Position numbers and translations under genes: made by a program. A DNA stretch of 64,000 nucleotides from Allohahella sp002354735 (GTDB lineage: Bacteria > Pseudomonadota > Gammaproteobacteria > Pseudomonadales > Oleiphilaceae), in assembly GCF_047946665.1 (NCBI RefSeq), contig NZ_CP172312.1:310001-374000 (forward strand). Direction: 5' to 3'. The notes under the pieces are model-generated. The model ran no database searches, had not been told where the DNA came from, and saw only the letters and a list, made by a program, of their open reading frames with translations. Below are positions 1-9,109 of the stretch, piece after piece (position 1 is the first letter of the stretch; each line of letters opens with the position of its first letter).

Positions 1-2
1 CG

Positions 3-1619
3 CGATTTCACTGGCTGAGCCAGCGCATCGACGCTTTGAAGTCACTGAAGGTGGACTGCGCGGAGTTCCAGGCATGGTCCGACAAGATTGGCGGAAGGGG
101 CTTGAGCCTGATCTTCCCGGCCGCTTTCATCAACAGCCCATCATCCATGTTCGGCCATACCTTGATCAGGGTGGATCGAGGTGAGGACAGCAATCCACTG
201 CTGGATTACGCGGTGAACTATGCGGCTAATGCGAATGCCGAAGAGGATCCGCTGCTGTTCTCAATAAAGGGGCTTGCAGGTGGCTACCCCGGTATCGTAA
301 GCATCGTGCCGTATTACGAGAAGGTGAAGGAATATCACTTTCTGGAAAGTCGAAACGTCTGGGAATACGAGCTTAAAGTGACTCAGCCGGAGGTCGACCA
401 GTTCGTCCGTCATGTCTGGGAAATGCGCCATGTAGAGATGGACTACTACTTCTTCACCGAAAACTGTTCCTATCAACTCCTGGCCCTTCTGGACGCGAGC
501 AGCGATCGCTTCGATTTTACCGATGAGTTTCTTGTACGAGCCATTCCGGGAGACACCGTGCGCATTCTGGTGGAAGCTGGCAGGATCGGCGAGACGGAAT
601 TCCGAGCCTCTGCCTCGGCTGAGCTCGAAGAAGTGAGCGGCCAGCTCAACCGCGATCAGATTGCAGCAGTTCGACATTATATTGAGGGTCCGCCGCAGGA
701 TCCTGAAGCCTGGCTGGCCCGGTTGCGCGAGGACGGACTGAATGCTGACGATGAGGCCAGTCGAGCACTACTGGATACAGCCTATCGTTATGCCCGATTC
801 CTGGCTGCCAGAAAGAAAGTGAGCGAACCCGGGCTGGGTCGGAAGACTATTCAACTATTATCGTCGCGCAGCAAGCTGGGTACGGCAGCCGTCCGTTCGA
901 AAAGTCGGCCAGCTGTTCGTGACGATGAGGGCCATGAGACTTTGCGCCTGGAATCGAGTGCCGGTTTTGCTGCAGACGAGCCCTATCTGGAGTTCGGTGT
1001 TCGCCCGGCTTTTCACGATCTGCTCGATCCGGTTAGCGGCTATCCGCCAGGCGCCTCGCTTGAGATGTTCAGACTCCGTTTACGTCAGGCGCTCTCTGAA
1101 GATGCCGCATTGCGAATTCACGATTTGACCTTTATCGATATCGACTCTCGATCACCAGTCAGTGCGCTCGACAGGCCACTGTCGTGGGGCATTGCCTTTG
1201 GGCTCATCAGGGAGTCGACCTACGAGCCGCTTGCGCCATACATCCAACCGTCAGCTGGCATCACCTATGCGCTCGATGGCGCCACGCCTGACCCTGCTTC
1301 GAGGGGACTTACCCGAGGCTGGTTACTGACCGCGAGGATCAACGGCAGCCTTAGAGCCCATCGGGATATCGCATCAGGCTTTGCGCTTGCAGCCGGGCCT
1401 GAGCTGGGGCTCCTGCGGCAGTCCGATCAAGTGTCAATATTGTTGGAGGCCGCCCAGCACTTCAGACTGGCGGGGCGCGAATCCGACCCCTCATCGGCAG
1501 GTCTTCATGTCGCCTGGCACTTCAATAAATCACTTCAGCTGCGCGTTTCGGCTGAGTATCAGGATGATACGGCTGCACGGGGCTGGGGCGGGAGCACAGG
1601 CTTCTATGTCGCGTTCTAG
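3..1619 (+). CDS. DUF4105 (Lnb N-terminal periplasmic domain) envelope protein, 5' truncated
   Basis: The reading frame is open to the left edge, so the true start and any signal peptide lie outside the window; the TTG at 36 is only the first start-like codon inside. The N-terminal part carries the DUF4105 signature (FINSPSSMFGHTLIRVDR, then an ENCSYQLL segment), a domain named for its presence in Lnb-type periplasmic proteins. The C-terminal 250 residues are rich in alternating polar and aromatic residues and end in YVAF; a terminal Phe is typical of outer-membrane beta-barrels, so a periplasmic domain followed by a barrel is my inference. The enzymatic role of the family is not established. 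It overlaps the following lipoprotein gene by 14 bp, suggesting translational coupling. Confidence 0.8.
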   Translation, partial: RFHWLSQRIDALKSLKVDCAEFQAWSDKIGGRGLSLIFPAAFINSPSSMFGHTLIRVDRGEDSNPLLDYAVNYAANANAEEDPLLFSIKGLAGGYPGIVSIVPYYEKVKEYHFLESRNVWEYELKVTQPEVDQFVRHVWEMRHVEMDYYFFTENCSYQLLALLDASSDRFDFTDEFLVRAIPGDTVRILVEAGRIGETEFRASASAELEEVSGQLNRDQIAAVRHYIEGPPQDPEAWLARLREDGLNADDEASRALLDTAYRYARFLAARKKVSEPGLGRKTIQLLSSRSKLGTAAVRSKSRPAVRDDEGHETLRLESSAGFAADEPYLEFGVRPAFHDLLDPVSGYPPGASLEMFRLRLRQALSEDAALRIHDLTFIDIDSRSPVSALDRPLSWGIAFGLIRESTYEPLAPYIQPSAGITYALDGATPDPASRGLTRGWLLTARINGSLRAHRDIASGFALAAGPELGLLRQSDQVSILLEAAQHFRLAGRESDPSSAGLHVAWHFNKSLQLRVSAEYQDDTAARGWGGSTGFYVAF

Positions 1620-2463
1620 CTCAGGGGCTGCCGTGCTCATTTTCGCGTTTGTACTGCTGACAGCAGGTTGCGAGAGCCTCACCGGTTTTCTCTTTTATCC
1701 GCAGACACAGTATCTCCAGACCCCTCAGCGTTACGGGCTGGAATGGCAGGACGTGGAGCTGGTGGCGAAGGATGGTACCCGGTTGAGAAACTGGTATCTG
1801 CCAGCGCGTGGAGAGCAGAGGGGGCGTATTCTGTTCCTACACGGGAATGGTGAGAATATTTCGACCCATCTCAATGCCGTCGCCTGGTTGCCTGATGAGG
1901 GCTACGCGGTTTTTCTGCTGGACTACCGTGGCTACGGACAGTCCGACGGCGCGCCGCTACTGCCATCGGTATTTCAGGATATACAGGCTGCGCATCACTG
2001 GTTACAGCAGGAGTCCTCGGCTACGCCGCTCACATTGCTGGGGCAGAGCATTGGCGGTGCGCTGGGGCTGACCTACGCCGCTCGCTGGCGGGGCGAGCTC
2101 CCGCAGTTCGATACCATCGTCATAGAATCAGCACCGGCTTCGTTGCCGCAGGTCGCAAGAGAGGCCATGGCTGCAAACTGGCTGACGTGGCTACTTCAGG
2201 CGCCGACTTTACTTTTACCGTCTGCCTATGATCCGGAGAAGACTGTTGGTGATCTCGATTCCGGACGCGTTTTGCTCATGCACGGCAGCAAGGATCGCAT
2301 CGTGGACGTCGGTCACCTGCAGCAACTCGAACAGGTCTTGCCCAATGCTGAAGTCTATCAATATGAGGAGGGGCATATCCGTGGCTTCGCCGATGCTGAC
2401 GTTCGCGAAGCGGTGCTCAGATTCATTCAGACGAAAGGGCCAGCCCCGATAGCTGGCCCATAG
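1606..2463 (+). CDS. Alpha/beta hydrolase lipoprotein (Bem46/YfhR-like, S33 family)
   Basis: A 285-residue predicted serine hydrolase anchored in the envelope. The start ATG at 1606 lies inside the end of the preceding gene and gives a proper lipoprotein signal (lipobox LTAGC, Cys22); longer upstream readings lose it. Alpha/beta-hydrolase features are in order: oxyanion region LFLHGNGENIS, the DYRGYGQSDG strand-turn typical of Bem46-like proteins, nucleophile elbow GQSIGG, an acidic residue in GSKDRIVD and the histidine in EEGHIRGF. Substrate unknown; esterase or thioesterase activity is plausible. The last codons form a GC-rich hairpin (2437-2459). Confidence 0.82.
   Translation: MSRSSSGAAVLIFAFVLLTAGCESLTGFLFYPQTQYLQTPQRYGLEWQDVELVAKDGTRLRNWYLPARGEQRGRILFLHGNGENISTHLNAVAWLPDEGYAVFLLDYRGYGQSDGAPLLPSVFQDIQAAHHWLQQESSATPLTLLGQSIGGALGLTYAARWRGELPQFDTIVIESAPASLPQVAREAMAANWLTWLLQAPTLLLPSAYDPEKTVGDLDSGRVLLMHGSKDRIVDVGHLQQLEQVLPNAEVYQYEEGHIRGFADADVREAVLRFIQTKGPAPIAGP
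2437..2459. terminator. Hairpin between convergent hydrolase and tpx genes
   Basis: Perfect inverted repeat GGGCCAGC / GCTGGCCC with a 7-nt loop, overlapping the last codons of the hydrolase gene and 27 bp beyond the tpx stop. On the minus strand it is followed by TTTCGTCT, a weak T-tract; on the plus strand there is none. It may be a terminator or transcript-end stabiliser for one or both genes. Confidence 0.45.
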
Positions 2464-2486
2464 CGTCTTGAAGGGCAGCGCTGCTA

Positions 2487-2984
2487 TCAGATAGCGGCGA
2501 GAGCGGCCTCGTAGTCTGGCTCATTGGCAATTTCAGCTACCTGCTCGCTGTGCAGCACCCGACCGTCTTCACCGATGACAACGATTGCGCGTGACAGAAT
2601 GCCTTTCAGAGGGCCATCGGTCATGAGTACACCGTAGTCTCTGCCGAAATTGCCGTTTCTGAAGATCGAGGCGACGACCACATTACTGATACCTTCAGCG
2701 CCGCAGAAGCGACCAATGGCAAAGGGCAGGTCGGCGGAGATACAGATGACTGTCGTGTCGCTCTTCTGGGCAGCCTTCTCATTGAACTTGCGCACCGAGG
2801 TCGCACAAGTCGGTGTGTCGACGCTCGGGAATATGTTGAGCACGACATTACGGCCTTTATAGTCAGACAACGAAATTTCGGACATATCTGCTTTTACCGC
2901 GGTAAAATCAGGCGCTTCATCGCCTTTGGCGGGAAGGTCACCGTAAGTCGTTACCTTAGATCCTTTCAGTGTTGGCTGAGCCAT
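2487..2984 (-). CDS. tpx: Thiol peroxidase (atypical 2-Cys peroxiredoxin)
   Basis: A 165-residue Tpx, the usual family length. It reduces hydrogen peroxide and alkyl/lipid hydroperoxides using thioredoxin. Peroxidatic Cys60 sits in SVDTPTCATSVRKF and resolving Cys94 in AIGRFCGAEG, matching the Cys61/Cys95 pair of the E. coli enzyme; the N-terminal Tpx signature (LKGSKVTTYGDLPAKGDEAPDF) is also present. The ATG at 2984 has AAGGAA just upstream. It is transcribed away from gatB-side sequence as a single gene and converges on the hydrolase gene. Confidence 0.96.
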   Translation of the reverse strand: MAQPTLKGSKVTTYGDLPAKGDEAPDFTAVKADMSEISLSDYKGRNVVLNIFPSVDTPTCATSVRKFNEKAAQKSDTTVICISADLPFAIGRFCGAEGISNVVVASIFRNGNFGRDYGVLMTDGPLKGILSRAIVVIGEDGRVLHSEQVAEIANEPDYEAALAAI

Positions 2985-3049
2985 CGTTCATTCCTTATAG
3001 TGAAGTGCTGAGTGGTAGTACCTGACACTGCCGTAGCGTCACCTTATGG

Positions 3050-4498
3050 TCAGTCTGGCAGCTTTTGCTTCAGTATGCTGTTCACCTGCTGTGGGTTGGC
3101 CTTGCCCTTGCTCGCCTGCATCACCTGACCGACAAAGAAGCCTATCATCTTGCCGCGCTTTGCTGGCTCTGCAGCCTGGTACTGCTCGACCTGAGCGGGA
3201 TTTGCAGCGATAACCTGATCGACGATACCTTCGATGGCACTGCTGTCGGTAACCTGCTTGAGCCCCTTCTTCTCGATGATCTCGTCAGCGCTGCCGCCTT
3301 CGGCCCACATGGTGTCGAACACGGTTTTGGCAATCTTTCCAGAAATCGTGTTATCGCAGATTCTGGCGATCAGGCCGCCGAGCTGCTCGGGGGTGATTGG
3401 TGCGGCATCGATCGTGATGCTGTCCTGATTCAGTCGCTTGCTGACTTCACCCATCAGCCAGTTGGCACTCAGCTTGGCATCGCCAGATGTCCTGGCGGTT
3501 GCTTCGAAGAAGTCCGCCAGCTGACGCGAGGCCGTCAGCAGACTCGCATCATACTCAGAGAGTCCGTGTTCCGACTGGAAGCGGGCAGCTTTCGCCTCGG
3601 GTAGCTCGGGCAGGCTCTCTCGTATGGCCTGAATGTAGGCGTCGTCGATTACCACCGGTAGCAGATCCGGGTCAGGGAAATAGCGATAGTCGTTGGCGAA
3701 CTCCTTGCTGCGCATAGGACGCGTTTCGTCCTTATCAGCGTCGTAGAGCCGCGTTTCCTGATCAATCGTCCCGCCATCTTCGAGAATATCGATCTGCCGC
3801 TCAATCTCGCCGTTGATGGCTTTTTCGACGAACTTGAACGAATTGACGTTTTTGGTTTCGGTACGTGTGCCGAGTTCGGTGCTGCCAGCTTTCCTGACCG
3901 AGACGTTGCAGTCACAGCGCATGGAACCCTGAGACATATCACCGTCGGAGATGCCGAGATAGGTAATGATAGTGTGCAACTTGCGAAGATAGGCTACTGC
4001 CTCTTTCGCCGACCGGAGTTCTGGTTCCGAAACAATCTCCAGCAGCGGTGTGCCAGCGCGATTGAGATCGATACCGGTCATGCCATGGAAATCTTCGTGC
4101 AGGCTTTTGCCAGCATCCTCTTCCAGATGCGCACGAGTCAGGTTGATCGTCCGTTGCTGACCTTCGTCACCGCTGTCTATCGAAAGCGTGCCGCCGAGCA
4201 CGATGGGTGCCTCGAGCTGGCTGATTTGATAGCCCTTCGGCAGATCAGGATAGAAGTAGTTCTTGCGATCAAAGACAGACTCGTGATTGATATGGGCGCC
4301 AATGGCAAGACCAAAGCGCACTGCCATCTCAAGCGCCTTCTCATTGAATACCGGTAGCGTGCCCGGCAGCGCAAGATCGACAGGGCAGGCCTGGGTGTTG
4401 GGTTCGGCACCGAAGGCCGTACTGCTGCCTGAGAATATCTTGGAGTCTGTTGCCAGCTGGACGTGAACTTCCAGTCCTATTACGGCCTCCCAGCTCAT
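3050..4498 (-). CDS. gatB: Asp-tRNA(Asn)/Glu-tRNA(Gln) amidotransferase subunit B
   Basis: A 482-residue GatB. With GatA and GatC it converts mischarged Glu-tRNA(Gln) and/or Asp-tRNA(Asn) to the amidated form; GatB holds the kinase/transamidase site and binds the tRNA. The N-terminus MSWEAVIGLEVHVQL, the FDRKNYFYPDLPKGYQISQ segment, the GSMRCDCNVSVR zinc/metal region and the YRYFPDPDLLP motif are all diagnostic; the C-terminal 150 residues form the helical GatB/YqeY domain that grips tRNA. It is the last gene of gatC-gatA-gatB, 22 bp after gatA. Confidence 0.97.
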   Translation of the reverse strand: MSWEAVIGLEVHVQLATDSKIFSGSSTAFGAEPNTQACPVDLALPGTLPVFNEKALEMAVRFGLAIGAHINHESVFDRKNYFYPDLPKGYQISQLEAPIVLGGTLSIDSGDEGQQRTINLTRAHLEEDAGKSLHEDFHGMTGIDLNRAGTPLLEIVSEPELRSAKEAVAYLRKLHTIITYLGISDGDMSQGSMRCDCNVSVRKAGSTELGTRTETKNVNSFKFVEKAINGEIERQIDILEDGGTIDQETRLYDADKDETRPMRSKEFANDYRYFPDPDLLPVVIDDAYIQAIRESLPELPEAKAARFQSEHGLSEYDASLLTASRQLADFFEATARTSGDAKLSANWLMGEVSKRLNQDSITIDAAPITPEQLGGLIARICDNTISGKIAKTVFDTMWAEGGSADEIIEKKGLKQVTDSSAIEGIVDQVIAANPAQVEQYQAAEPAKRGKMIGFFVGQVMQASKGKANPQQVNSILKQKLPD

Positions 4499-4520
4499 CG
4501 TGGTGTCCTCGCAATCGTGC

Positions 4521-6002
4521 TCATTTCATCTCTCGTGCGGATGAAGGTGGTGTTCTGCTGTGCCAGTCGGTCAATTGCTGCCACTGGTGGGCAACGTTGA
4601 GCAGCCTGGCTTCATCAAAGTAATTCCCGATCAGCTGCATGCCGAGTGGCAGATCCGTGCCAGAGGCGTCTGCCATACCACAAGGTACCGAGATGGCAGG
4701 CAGTCCAGCGAGACTGACCGGTATGGTAAAGAGGTCTTCCTTGTACATGCTGACCGGATCATCGGTTTTTTCTCCCAGTCGGAAGGCAGCGCCGAGCGTG
4801 ACAGGTGCCAGGAGCAGATCGACCTGCCCGAGCGCATCGACGAAGTCGTTCTTGACCAGCCTGCGTACACGTTGCGCCTGCTTATAGAAGGCATCCTGAT
4901 AGCCGGCCGAGAGCGCAAAGGTGCCAATCAGGATGCGGCGCTGGACTTCGGCGCCAAAACCCTCGCTTCGCGAGCGGGCATAGAGGTCGGCAAGGTCGCG
5001 GGCGCCGTTGCACCGATGACCAAACCGCACGCCATCGAAGCGCGACAGGTTGGTGGAGGCTTCTGCCGGAGCGATGATGTAATACGCCGACAGGGCCAGG
5101 TTGCTGTGAGGCAGAGAGACATCAACGAAGCTGACACCCTGCTGTTCCAGCGTTTTCTTGGCCTCCATGATGGCATTGAGTACAGGACCTTCGCCGAGCG
5201 CTTCGAAATATTCTTTTGGCAAGCCAACCCGCAGGCCCTGTAAAGGCTTATTGATGTCCTTGAGATAGTCGGCAACCGGTTCCGCGCTCGAAGTGGAGTC
5301 GCGATCATCGGGACCAGCAATGGCGGAAAGCAGTAAAGCGGCGTCGTAAGCAGTACGCGTCATTGGCCCAGCCTGGTCCAGGCTCGATGCATAGGCCACC
5401 ATGCCGTAGCGGGAAGTCCGGCCATAAGTCGGCTTCAGACCGGTGATGCCGCAGTAGGCTGCAGGCTGTCGTATCGAGCCGCCTGTATCAGTACCCAGTG
5501 CGCCAAGACACAGGCCCGCTGCAACTGCTGCAGCAGAGCCGCCACTAGAGCCGCCGGGGACGTGCTCTACATGCCAGGGATTTCGCACCGGTCCGAAGAA
5601 GCTGTTTTCGTTCGACGAGCCCATGGCGAATTCATCCATGTTGGTCTTGCCGACGAAGACGGCGCCCGTTTGCAAAAGGCGCGAGCTGGCAGTGGATTCA
5701 AATGGTGAAACGTAGTCCTCGAGCATCTTGGAGCCGCAGGTTGTCGGCATCAGCTCGGTACAGAAGAGATCCTTGATCGCAAGAGGAATGCCCGCCAGAT
5801 CGAGTGGCGCGTCTTTCAGGGCCAGGTCGCGAGCGTAGCTGGTCTGTTGTTCCAGCTGGTCTTCGGTGGCAATGGTGATGTAGGCGTTGAGCTCAGGCTG
5901 TGCATTGCGGGCGCGAGTAGCGAATTCCGTGACAAGCTCTGCGATAGAGAACTCGCCGTTTCTCAGTCCCTCCAGGGCGGACTGTATGGTTTCTGGGAAC
6001 AT
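4521..6002 (-). CDS. gatA: Asp-tRNA(Asn)/Glu-tRNA(Gln) amidotransferase subunit A
   Basis: A 493-residue glutaminyl amidase subunit; it frees ammonia from glutamine and channels it to GatB. The amidase-signature triad is visible: Lys in LAIKDLF, the Gly/Ser-rich GGSSGGSAAAVAAG containing the cis-Ser, and the nucleophile Ser in GTDTGGSIRQPAAYCG. I chose the ATG at 6002 (MFPETIQSALEGLRNGEFS), which aligns with the normal GatA N-terminus; the frame runs open 26 codons further upstream to 6080, but those residues look non-coding. It follows gatC after about 100 bp and precedes gatB by 22 bp. Confidence 0.96.
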   Translation of the reverse strand: MFPETIQSALEGLRNGEFSIAELVTEFATRARNAQPELNAYITIATEDQLEQQTSYARDLALKDAPLDLAGIPLAIKDLFCTELMPTTCGSKMLEDYVSPFESTASSRLLQTGAVFVGKTNMDEFAMGSSNENSFFGPVRNPWHVEHVPGGSSGGSAAAVAAGLCLGALGTDTGGSIRQPAAYCGITGLKPTYGRTSRYGMVAYASSLDQAGPMTRTAYDAALLLSAIAGPDDRDSTSSAEPVADYLKDINKPLQGLRVGLPKEYFEALGEGPVLNAIMEAKKTLEQQGVSFVDVSLPHSNLALSAYYIIAPAEASTNLSRFDGVRFGHRCNGARDLADLYARSRSEGFGAEVQRRILIGTFALSAGYQDAFYKQAQRVRRLVKNDFVDALGQVDLLLAPVTLGAAFRLGEKTDDPVSMYKEDLFTIPVSLAGLPAISVPCGMADASGTDLPLGMQLIGNYFDEARLLNVAHQWQQLTDWHSRTPPSSAREMK

Positions 6003-6101
6003 GATTGGCTTGTATTCCGCTATGATTGGCGTGCATGGTTGGCAAGGTGTGGCCGAATGTTGCTGTATTTCAGGTGACAATACAACTCGGTAAGCCGCAG
6101 C

Positions 6102-6383
6102 TTATTCGACGACTCTCGGCACCAGGAACAGGCCGCCTTCAGTGAGCGGTGCGCATTTCTGATAGCGCTCACGATCATCAGGCTCTGTTACGACATCGGG
6201 GCGCAGCCGCTGGGTCATCTCCAGCGGATTGAGTAGCGGAGCTGTCTGGCTGGTATCCACCGACTGCAGCTGCTCGACGAAATGGAGGATGCGATCGACG
6301 TCATTCCGCAGGCTCGTGTCCGAGGCGCAGTCCAGTCTTGCGAGCACGGCAAGTTGTGCAAGCTGTTCATCTGAAATGTTCAT
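6102..6383 (-). CDS. gatC: Asp-tRNA(Asn)/Glu-tRNA(Gln) amidotransferase subunit C
   Basis: A 93-residue GatC, the small subunit that wraps around GatA and stabilises the GatCAB complex. Typical features are MNISDEQLAQLAVLARL, the helix ILHFVEQLQSVDTSQTAPL, and the C-terminal PLTEGGLFLVPRVVE that docks on GatA. First gene of the minus-strand gat operon, divergent from mreB across a 237-bp gap, the same arrangement as in Pseudomonas. Confidence 0.95.
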   Translation of the reverse strand: MNISDEQLAQLAVLARLDCASDTSLRNDVDRILHFVEQLQSVDTSQTAPLLNPLEMTQRLRPDVVTEPDDRERYQKCAPLTEGGLFLVPRVVE

Positions 6384-6490
6384 TCAGGGCGTTCCTGTTC
6401 TGGAGGCTTTGCTCCGTCTGCGTTGGTAGGCATTGCAGTCTACTATCGACGGGCCGTGCTGTGAACAGCAGGTGGCAGTTTCCAACTAGC

Positions 6491-6519
6491 TTGTGCTGCG
6501 GGTGTACCCTTGCTAAAGT
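6491..6519 (+). promoter_or_regulatory. Candidate sigma-70 promoter for mreBCD
   Basis: In the gatC-mreB gap: -35-like TTGTGC (6491-6496), 17-bp spacer and an extended -10 TGCTAAAGT (6511-6519), about 100 bp before mreB. The -10 matches four of six bases and carries the TGn extension; the -35 matches three. No other good candidate was seen in this gap. Confidence 0.42.
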
Positions 6520-6620
6520 TGCCTGCAGTTCAGCCTGTGCGCCAGAGCACAGATGATTGGTCCATTCTTACTCAGCATTCAAACCAGCTCTGTGCATTCT
6601 CAAGGAACTAGCATCTAACA

Positions 6621-7658
6621 ATGTTCAAACGTCTCCGTGGCCTATTTTCCAGTGATCTGTCCATCGATCTTGGAACGGCTAACACGCTTATTTATGTCCG
6701 CGGTCGCGGGATCGTTCTGGACGAACCTTCAGTGGTAGCTATTCGTCGTCAGGGCGCAACCAAGTCCGTCGCCGCCGTTGGCGCTGAAGCCAAGCGCATG
6801 CTTGGCCGAACACCCGGCAATATCACGGCAATCCGTCCTCTGAAGGATGGCGTCATTGCCGACTTCCAGGTTACCGAAAAGATGCTCCAGCACTTTATTC
6901 ATAAGGTGCACGAAAATAGTTTCATCACACCGAGCCCTCGCGTGCTGGTGTGTATTCCCAGCCGATCGACCGAAGTCGAACGCAAGGCAATCCGTGAATC
7001 CGCAATGGGCGCTGGCGCCCGTGAAGTCTTCCTGATTGAAGAGCCCATGGCTGCGGCCATTGGTGCCGGTCTGCCTGTTGAAGATGCCAATGGTTCAATG
7101 GTGGTTGATATCGGTGGTGGGACTACCGAGATCGCTATCATTTCATTGAATGGCATCGTGTTTGCCAATTCAGTACGTGTAGGCGGAGATCGCTTCGATG
7201 AAGCCATCGTTGCATACGTCCGGCGGAATTACGGTGCGCTGATCGGCGATGCAACTGCCGAGCGCATCAAGCTCGAGATTGGTTGTGCCTACGAAGGTCT
7301 TGAACTGCGTGAGATCGATGTGCGTGGGCGGAATCTTGCCGAAGGGGTGCCGCGGAGCTTTGCACTGAATAGTGAAGAGATCCTGGAAGCGCTTCAGGAT
7401 GATCTGGCGACTATCGTCCAGGCCTGTAAAGGCGCACTTGAAGAGTCACCGCCCGAGCTGGCTTCCGATATCGCCGAGCGTGGCATCGTTCTCACCGGCG
7501 GCGGCGCACTCCTGCGCGGCCTCGACCGTCTGATTTCCGAAGAAACCGGGCTGCCAGTCATCGTCGCCGATGATCCTCTTACCTGCGTCGCCCGTGGTGG
7601 TGGACGTGCCCTCGAAGTAATGGATCAGCGCGGAGCCGGTCTCTTCTTTATGGATTAA
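6621..7658 (+). CDS. mreB: Rod shape-determining actin homologue MreB
   Basis: A 345-residue MreB, the membrane-associated actin-like filament that organises side-wall peptidoglycan synthesis. ATP-site motifs of the actin fold are clear: phosphate-1 DLSIDLGTANTLIYVRGRG, phosphate-2 VVDIGGGTTEIAIIS and the adenosine motif GIVLTGGGALLRGLD. The N-terminus MFKRLRGLFSSDLS is the amphipathic membrane-binding helix of Gram-negative MreB. First gene of mreB-mreC-mreD-maf-rng-yhdP. Confidence 0.98.
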   Translation: MFKRLRGLFSSDLSIDLGTANTLIYVRGRGIVLDEPSVVAIRRQGATKSVAAVGAEAKRMLGRTPGNITAIRPLKDGVIADFQVTEKMLQHFIHKVHENSFITPSPRVLVCIPSRSTEVERKAIRESAMGAGAREVFLIEEPMAAAIGAGLPVEDANGSMVVDIGGGTTEIAIISLNGIVFANSVRVGGDRFDEAIVAYVRRNYGALIGDATAERIKLEIGCAYEGLELREIDVRGRNLAEGVPRSFALNSEEILEALQDDLATIVQACKGALEESPPELASDIAERGIVLTGGGALLRGLDRLISEETGLPVIVADDPLTCVARGGGRALEVMDQRGAGLFFMD

Positions 7659-7726
7659 GTAATGCGCCTGCAAAAGCAGTTCGCATACGCTAGTCTGTAA
7701 ACAGAAAGAACATCGGAGAGCGTTTC

Positions 7727-8602
7727 ATCAAGACTATCTTCGCAAGAGGCCCCTTGCTGGGGTTCCGCATCCTACTGGTTGGCGTTTTATCGCTAGCCAT
7801 AGGTGTGGCTGATCTGAAGCTGGACTGGCTGGACTCCCTCAAGGAAAACATGTCCGTGCTGCTGGTTCCGGTGCAGTGGAGCGTGCAACTGCCTGGACGT
7901 ATCAGTGATTTCGGTGAATCCATCACAGAGTCCCGCTCCAGCCTCCTGGAAAAAAATGCCTCGCTGGAGAACCGGCTCCGCATCCTGCAGGTGAAAGCCC
8001 TCAAGACTGCTTCACTAACGGCGGAAGTCAATCGCCTTCGCGCGCTGCTTAACGCTGCAGCGTTCGTCGATGAGTCTGTTCTCGTAGCTGAAATCATCGG
8101 AATCAACCCGGATCCATACATGCACGAGGTCATGATCAACAAGGGCTCGAACGATGGTGTCTTCGAAGGTCAGCCGTTGCTGGATTCGACCGGGCTGATG
8201 GGGCAGGTGACCGCTGTCACGCCTTACAGCGCAAGGGTCTTGCTCATAGCGGACAGTGCCCATGCCATTCCCATCGAAGTCAATCGTAATGGTTCCCGCG
8301 GAATACTGGTCGGAACCGGGGTGCTCGATCGTCTTGAACTCGTCAACATTCCTGATACAGCCGATATCAAGGCCGGCGATATGCTCGTGAGCTCTGGTCT
8401 CGGTGGGCGCTTCCCCAAAGGCTATCCTGTCGCTCGGGTGGAGTCGGTGACGCATGATCCGGGCTTGCCGTTCGCACAGGTCTACGCACGACCACTGGCA
8501 GAGCTGAACAGAAGCAAGCATGTTCTGCTGGTCTTCAAGAGACCCGGTGATGATCGTGCGTTACCCAGTGTTCTGGAGCAGCAGACCGAACCGGCTTCCT
8601 AG
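7727..8602 (+). CDS. mreC: Rod shape-determining protein MreC (likely non-canonical ATC start)
   Basis: MreC is the bitopic periplasmic scaffold linking MreB to the elongasome. The protein shows the N-terminal anchor (LGFRILLVGVLSLAIGVADL), a coiled coil and the two-barrel MreC domain (VLVAEIIGINPDPYMHEVMINKG onward). The conserved start of the family (MKPIFSRGP in E. coli) is matched by IKTIFARGP, but the codon in the Met position is ATC at 7727, with GGAG at 7715-7718 spaced 8 nt from it. No ATG, GTG, TTG or CTG exists in frame between the upstream stop (7691) and a TTG at 7754, which would remove the conserved KTIFARGP. I place the start at 7727; 7754 is the conventional alternative. From ATC the product is 291 residues. 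Confidence 0.85.
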   Translation: MKTIFARGPLLGFRILLVGVLSLAIGVADLKLDWLDSLKENMSVLLVPVQWSVQLPGRISDFGESITESRSSLLEKNASLENRLRILQVKALKTASLTAEVNRLRALLNAAAFVDESVLVAEIIGINPDPYMHEVMINKGSNDGVFEGQPLLDSTGLMGQVTAVTPYSARVLLIADSAHAIPIEVNRNGSRGILVGTGVLDRLELVNIPDTADIKAGDMLVSSGLGGRFPKGYPVARVESVTHDPGLPFAQVYARPLAELNRSKHVLLVFKRPGDDRALPSVLEQQTEPAS

Positions 8603-8622
8603 CCCGGCAGGCCGCAGAACGC

Positions 8623-9093
8623 ATGGCATCTTCTTCAATGAGTTATGGCGTCTTTGCAGCCTCACTGTTTCTGGCTGCCTGTCTCACGATCATTCCGATG
8701 GAGGGCGTAGCTGCAATACTGCGTCCCGAGTGGATTGCCCTTGTCATGGTTTACTGGACACTGTATCGAGATCAGAGCGTCGGTATCATGGCAAATTGGA
8801 TGGTCGGTCTGTTCTGGGACGTGCTCGTGGGCACCACTTTAGGTCTGCATGCCGGTAGTCTGGCCTTGCAGGCCTATTTGCTGCTGACCATGTCACAGCG
8901 TCTCCTGCTGTTTCCTGTTTTACAGCAGAGCGTGATCGTATTTGCGGTAATCGGCATCAATCTCATGCTGTTTCGCTGGATAGATGGCTTCATATCGAAC
9001 CCAGCGATCGACATGGGCTTTCTCATTCCGGCAGTAACATCCGCGCTGCTCTGGCCATTGCTCAGATTTATCTTGCACCGCCTGGACAATTAA
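8623..9093 (+). CDS. mreD: Rod shape-determining protein MreD
   Basis: A 156-residue integral inner-membrane protein with about five hydrophobic spans, typical of MreD, which acts with MreC, RodA and PBP2 in the elongasome. The segment LRPEWIALVMVYWTLY and the following GLFWDVLVGTTLGLHAGSLAL are characteristic of the family. It starts 20 bp after mreC in the same operon. Confidence 0.92.
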   Translation: MASSSMSYGVFAASLFLAACLTIIPMEGVAAILRPEWIALVMVYWTLYRDQSVGIMANWMVGLFWDVLVGTTLGLHAGSLALQAYLLLTMSQRLLLFPVLQQSVIVFAVIGINLMLFRWIDGFISNPAIDMGFLIPAVTSALLWPLLRFILHRLDN

Positions 9094-9109
9094 GGCATCA
9101 GGGATTGAT

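Noticed and set aside
3065..3604. 179-codon open frame on the plus strand
   Set aside because: It is antisense to gatB, an intact and well conserved gene.
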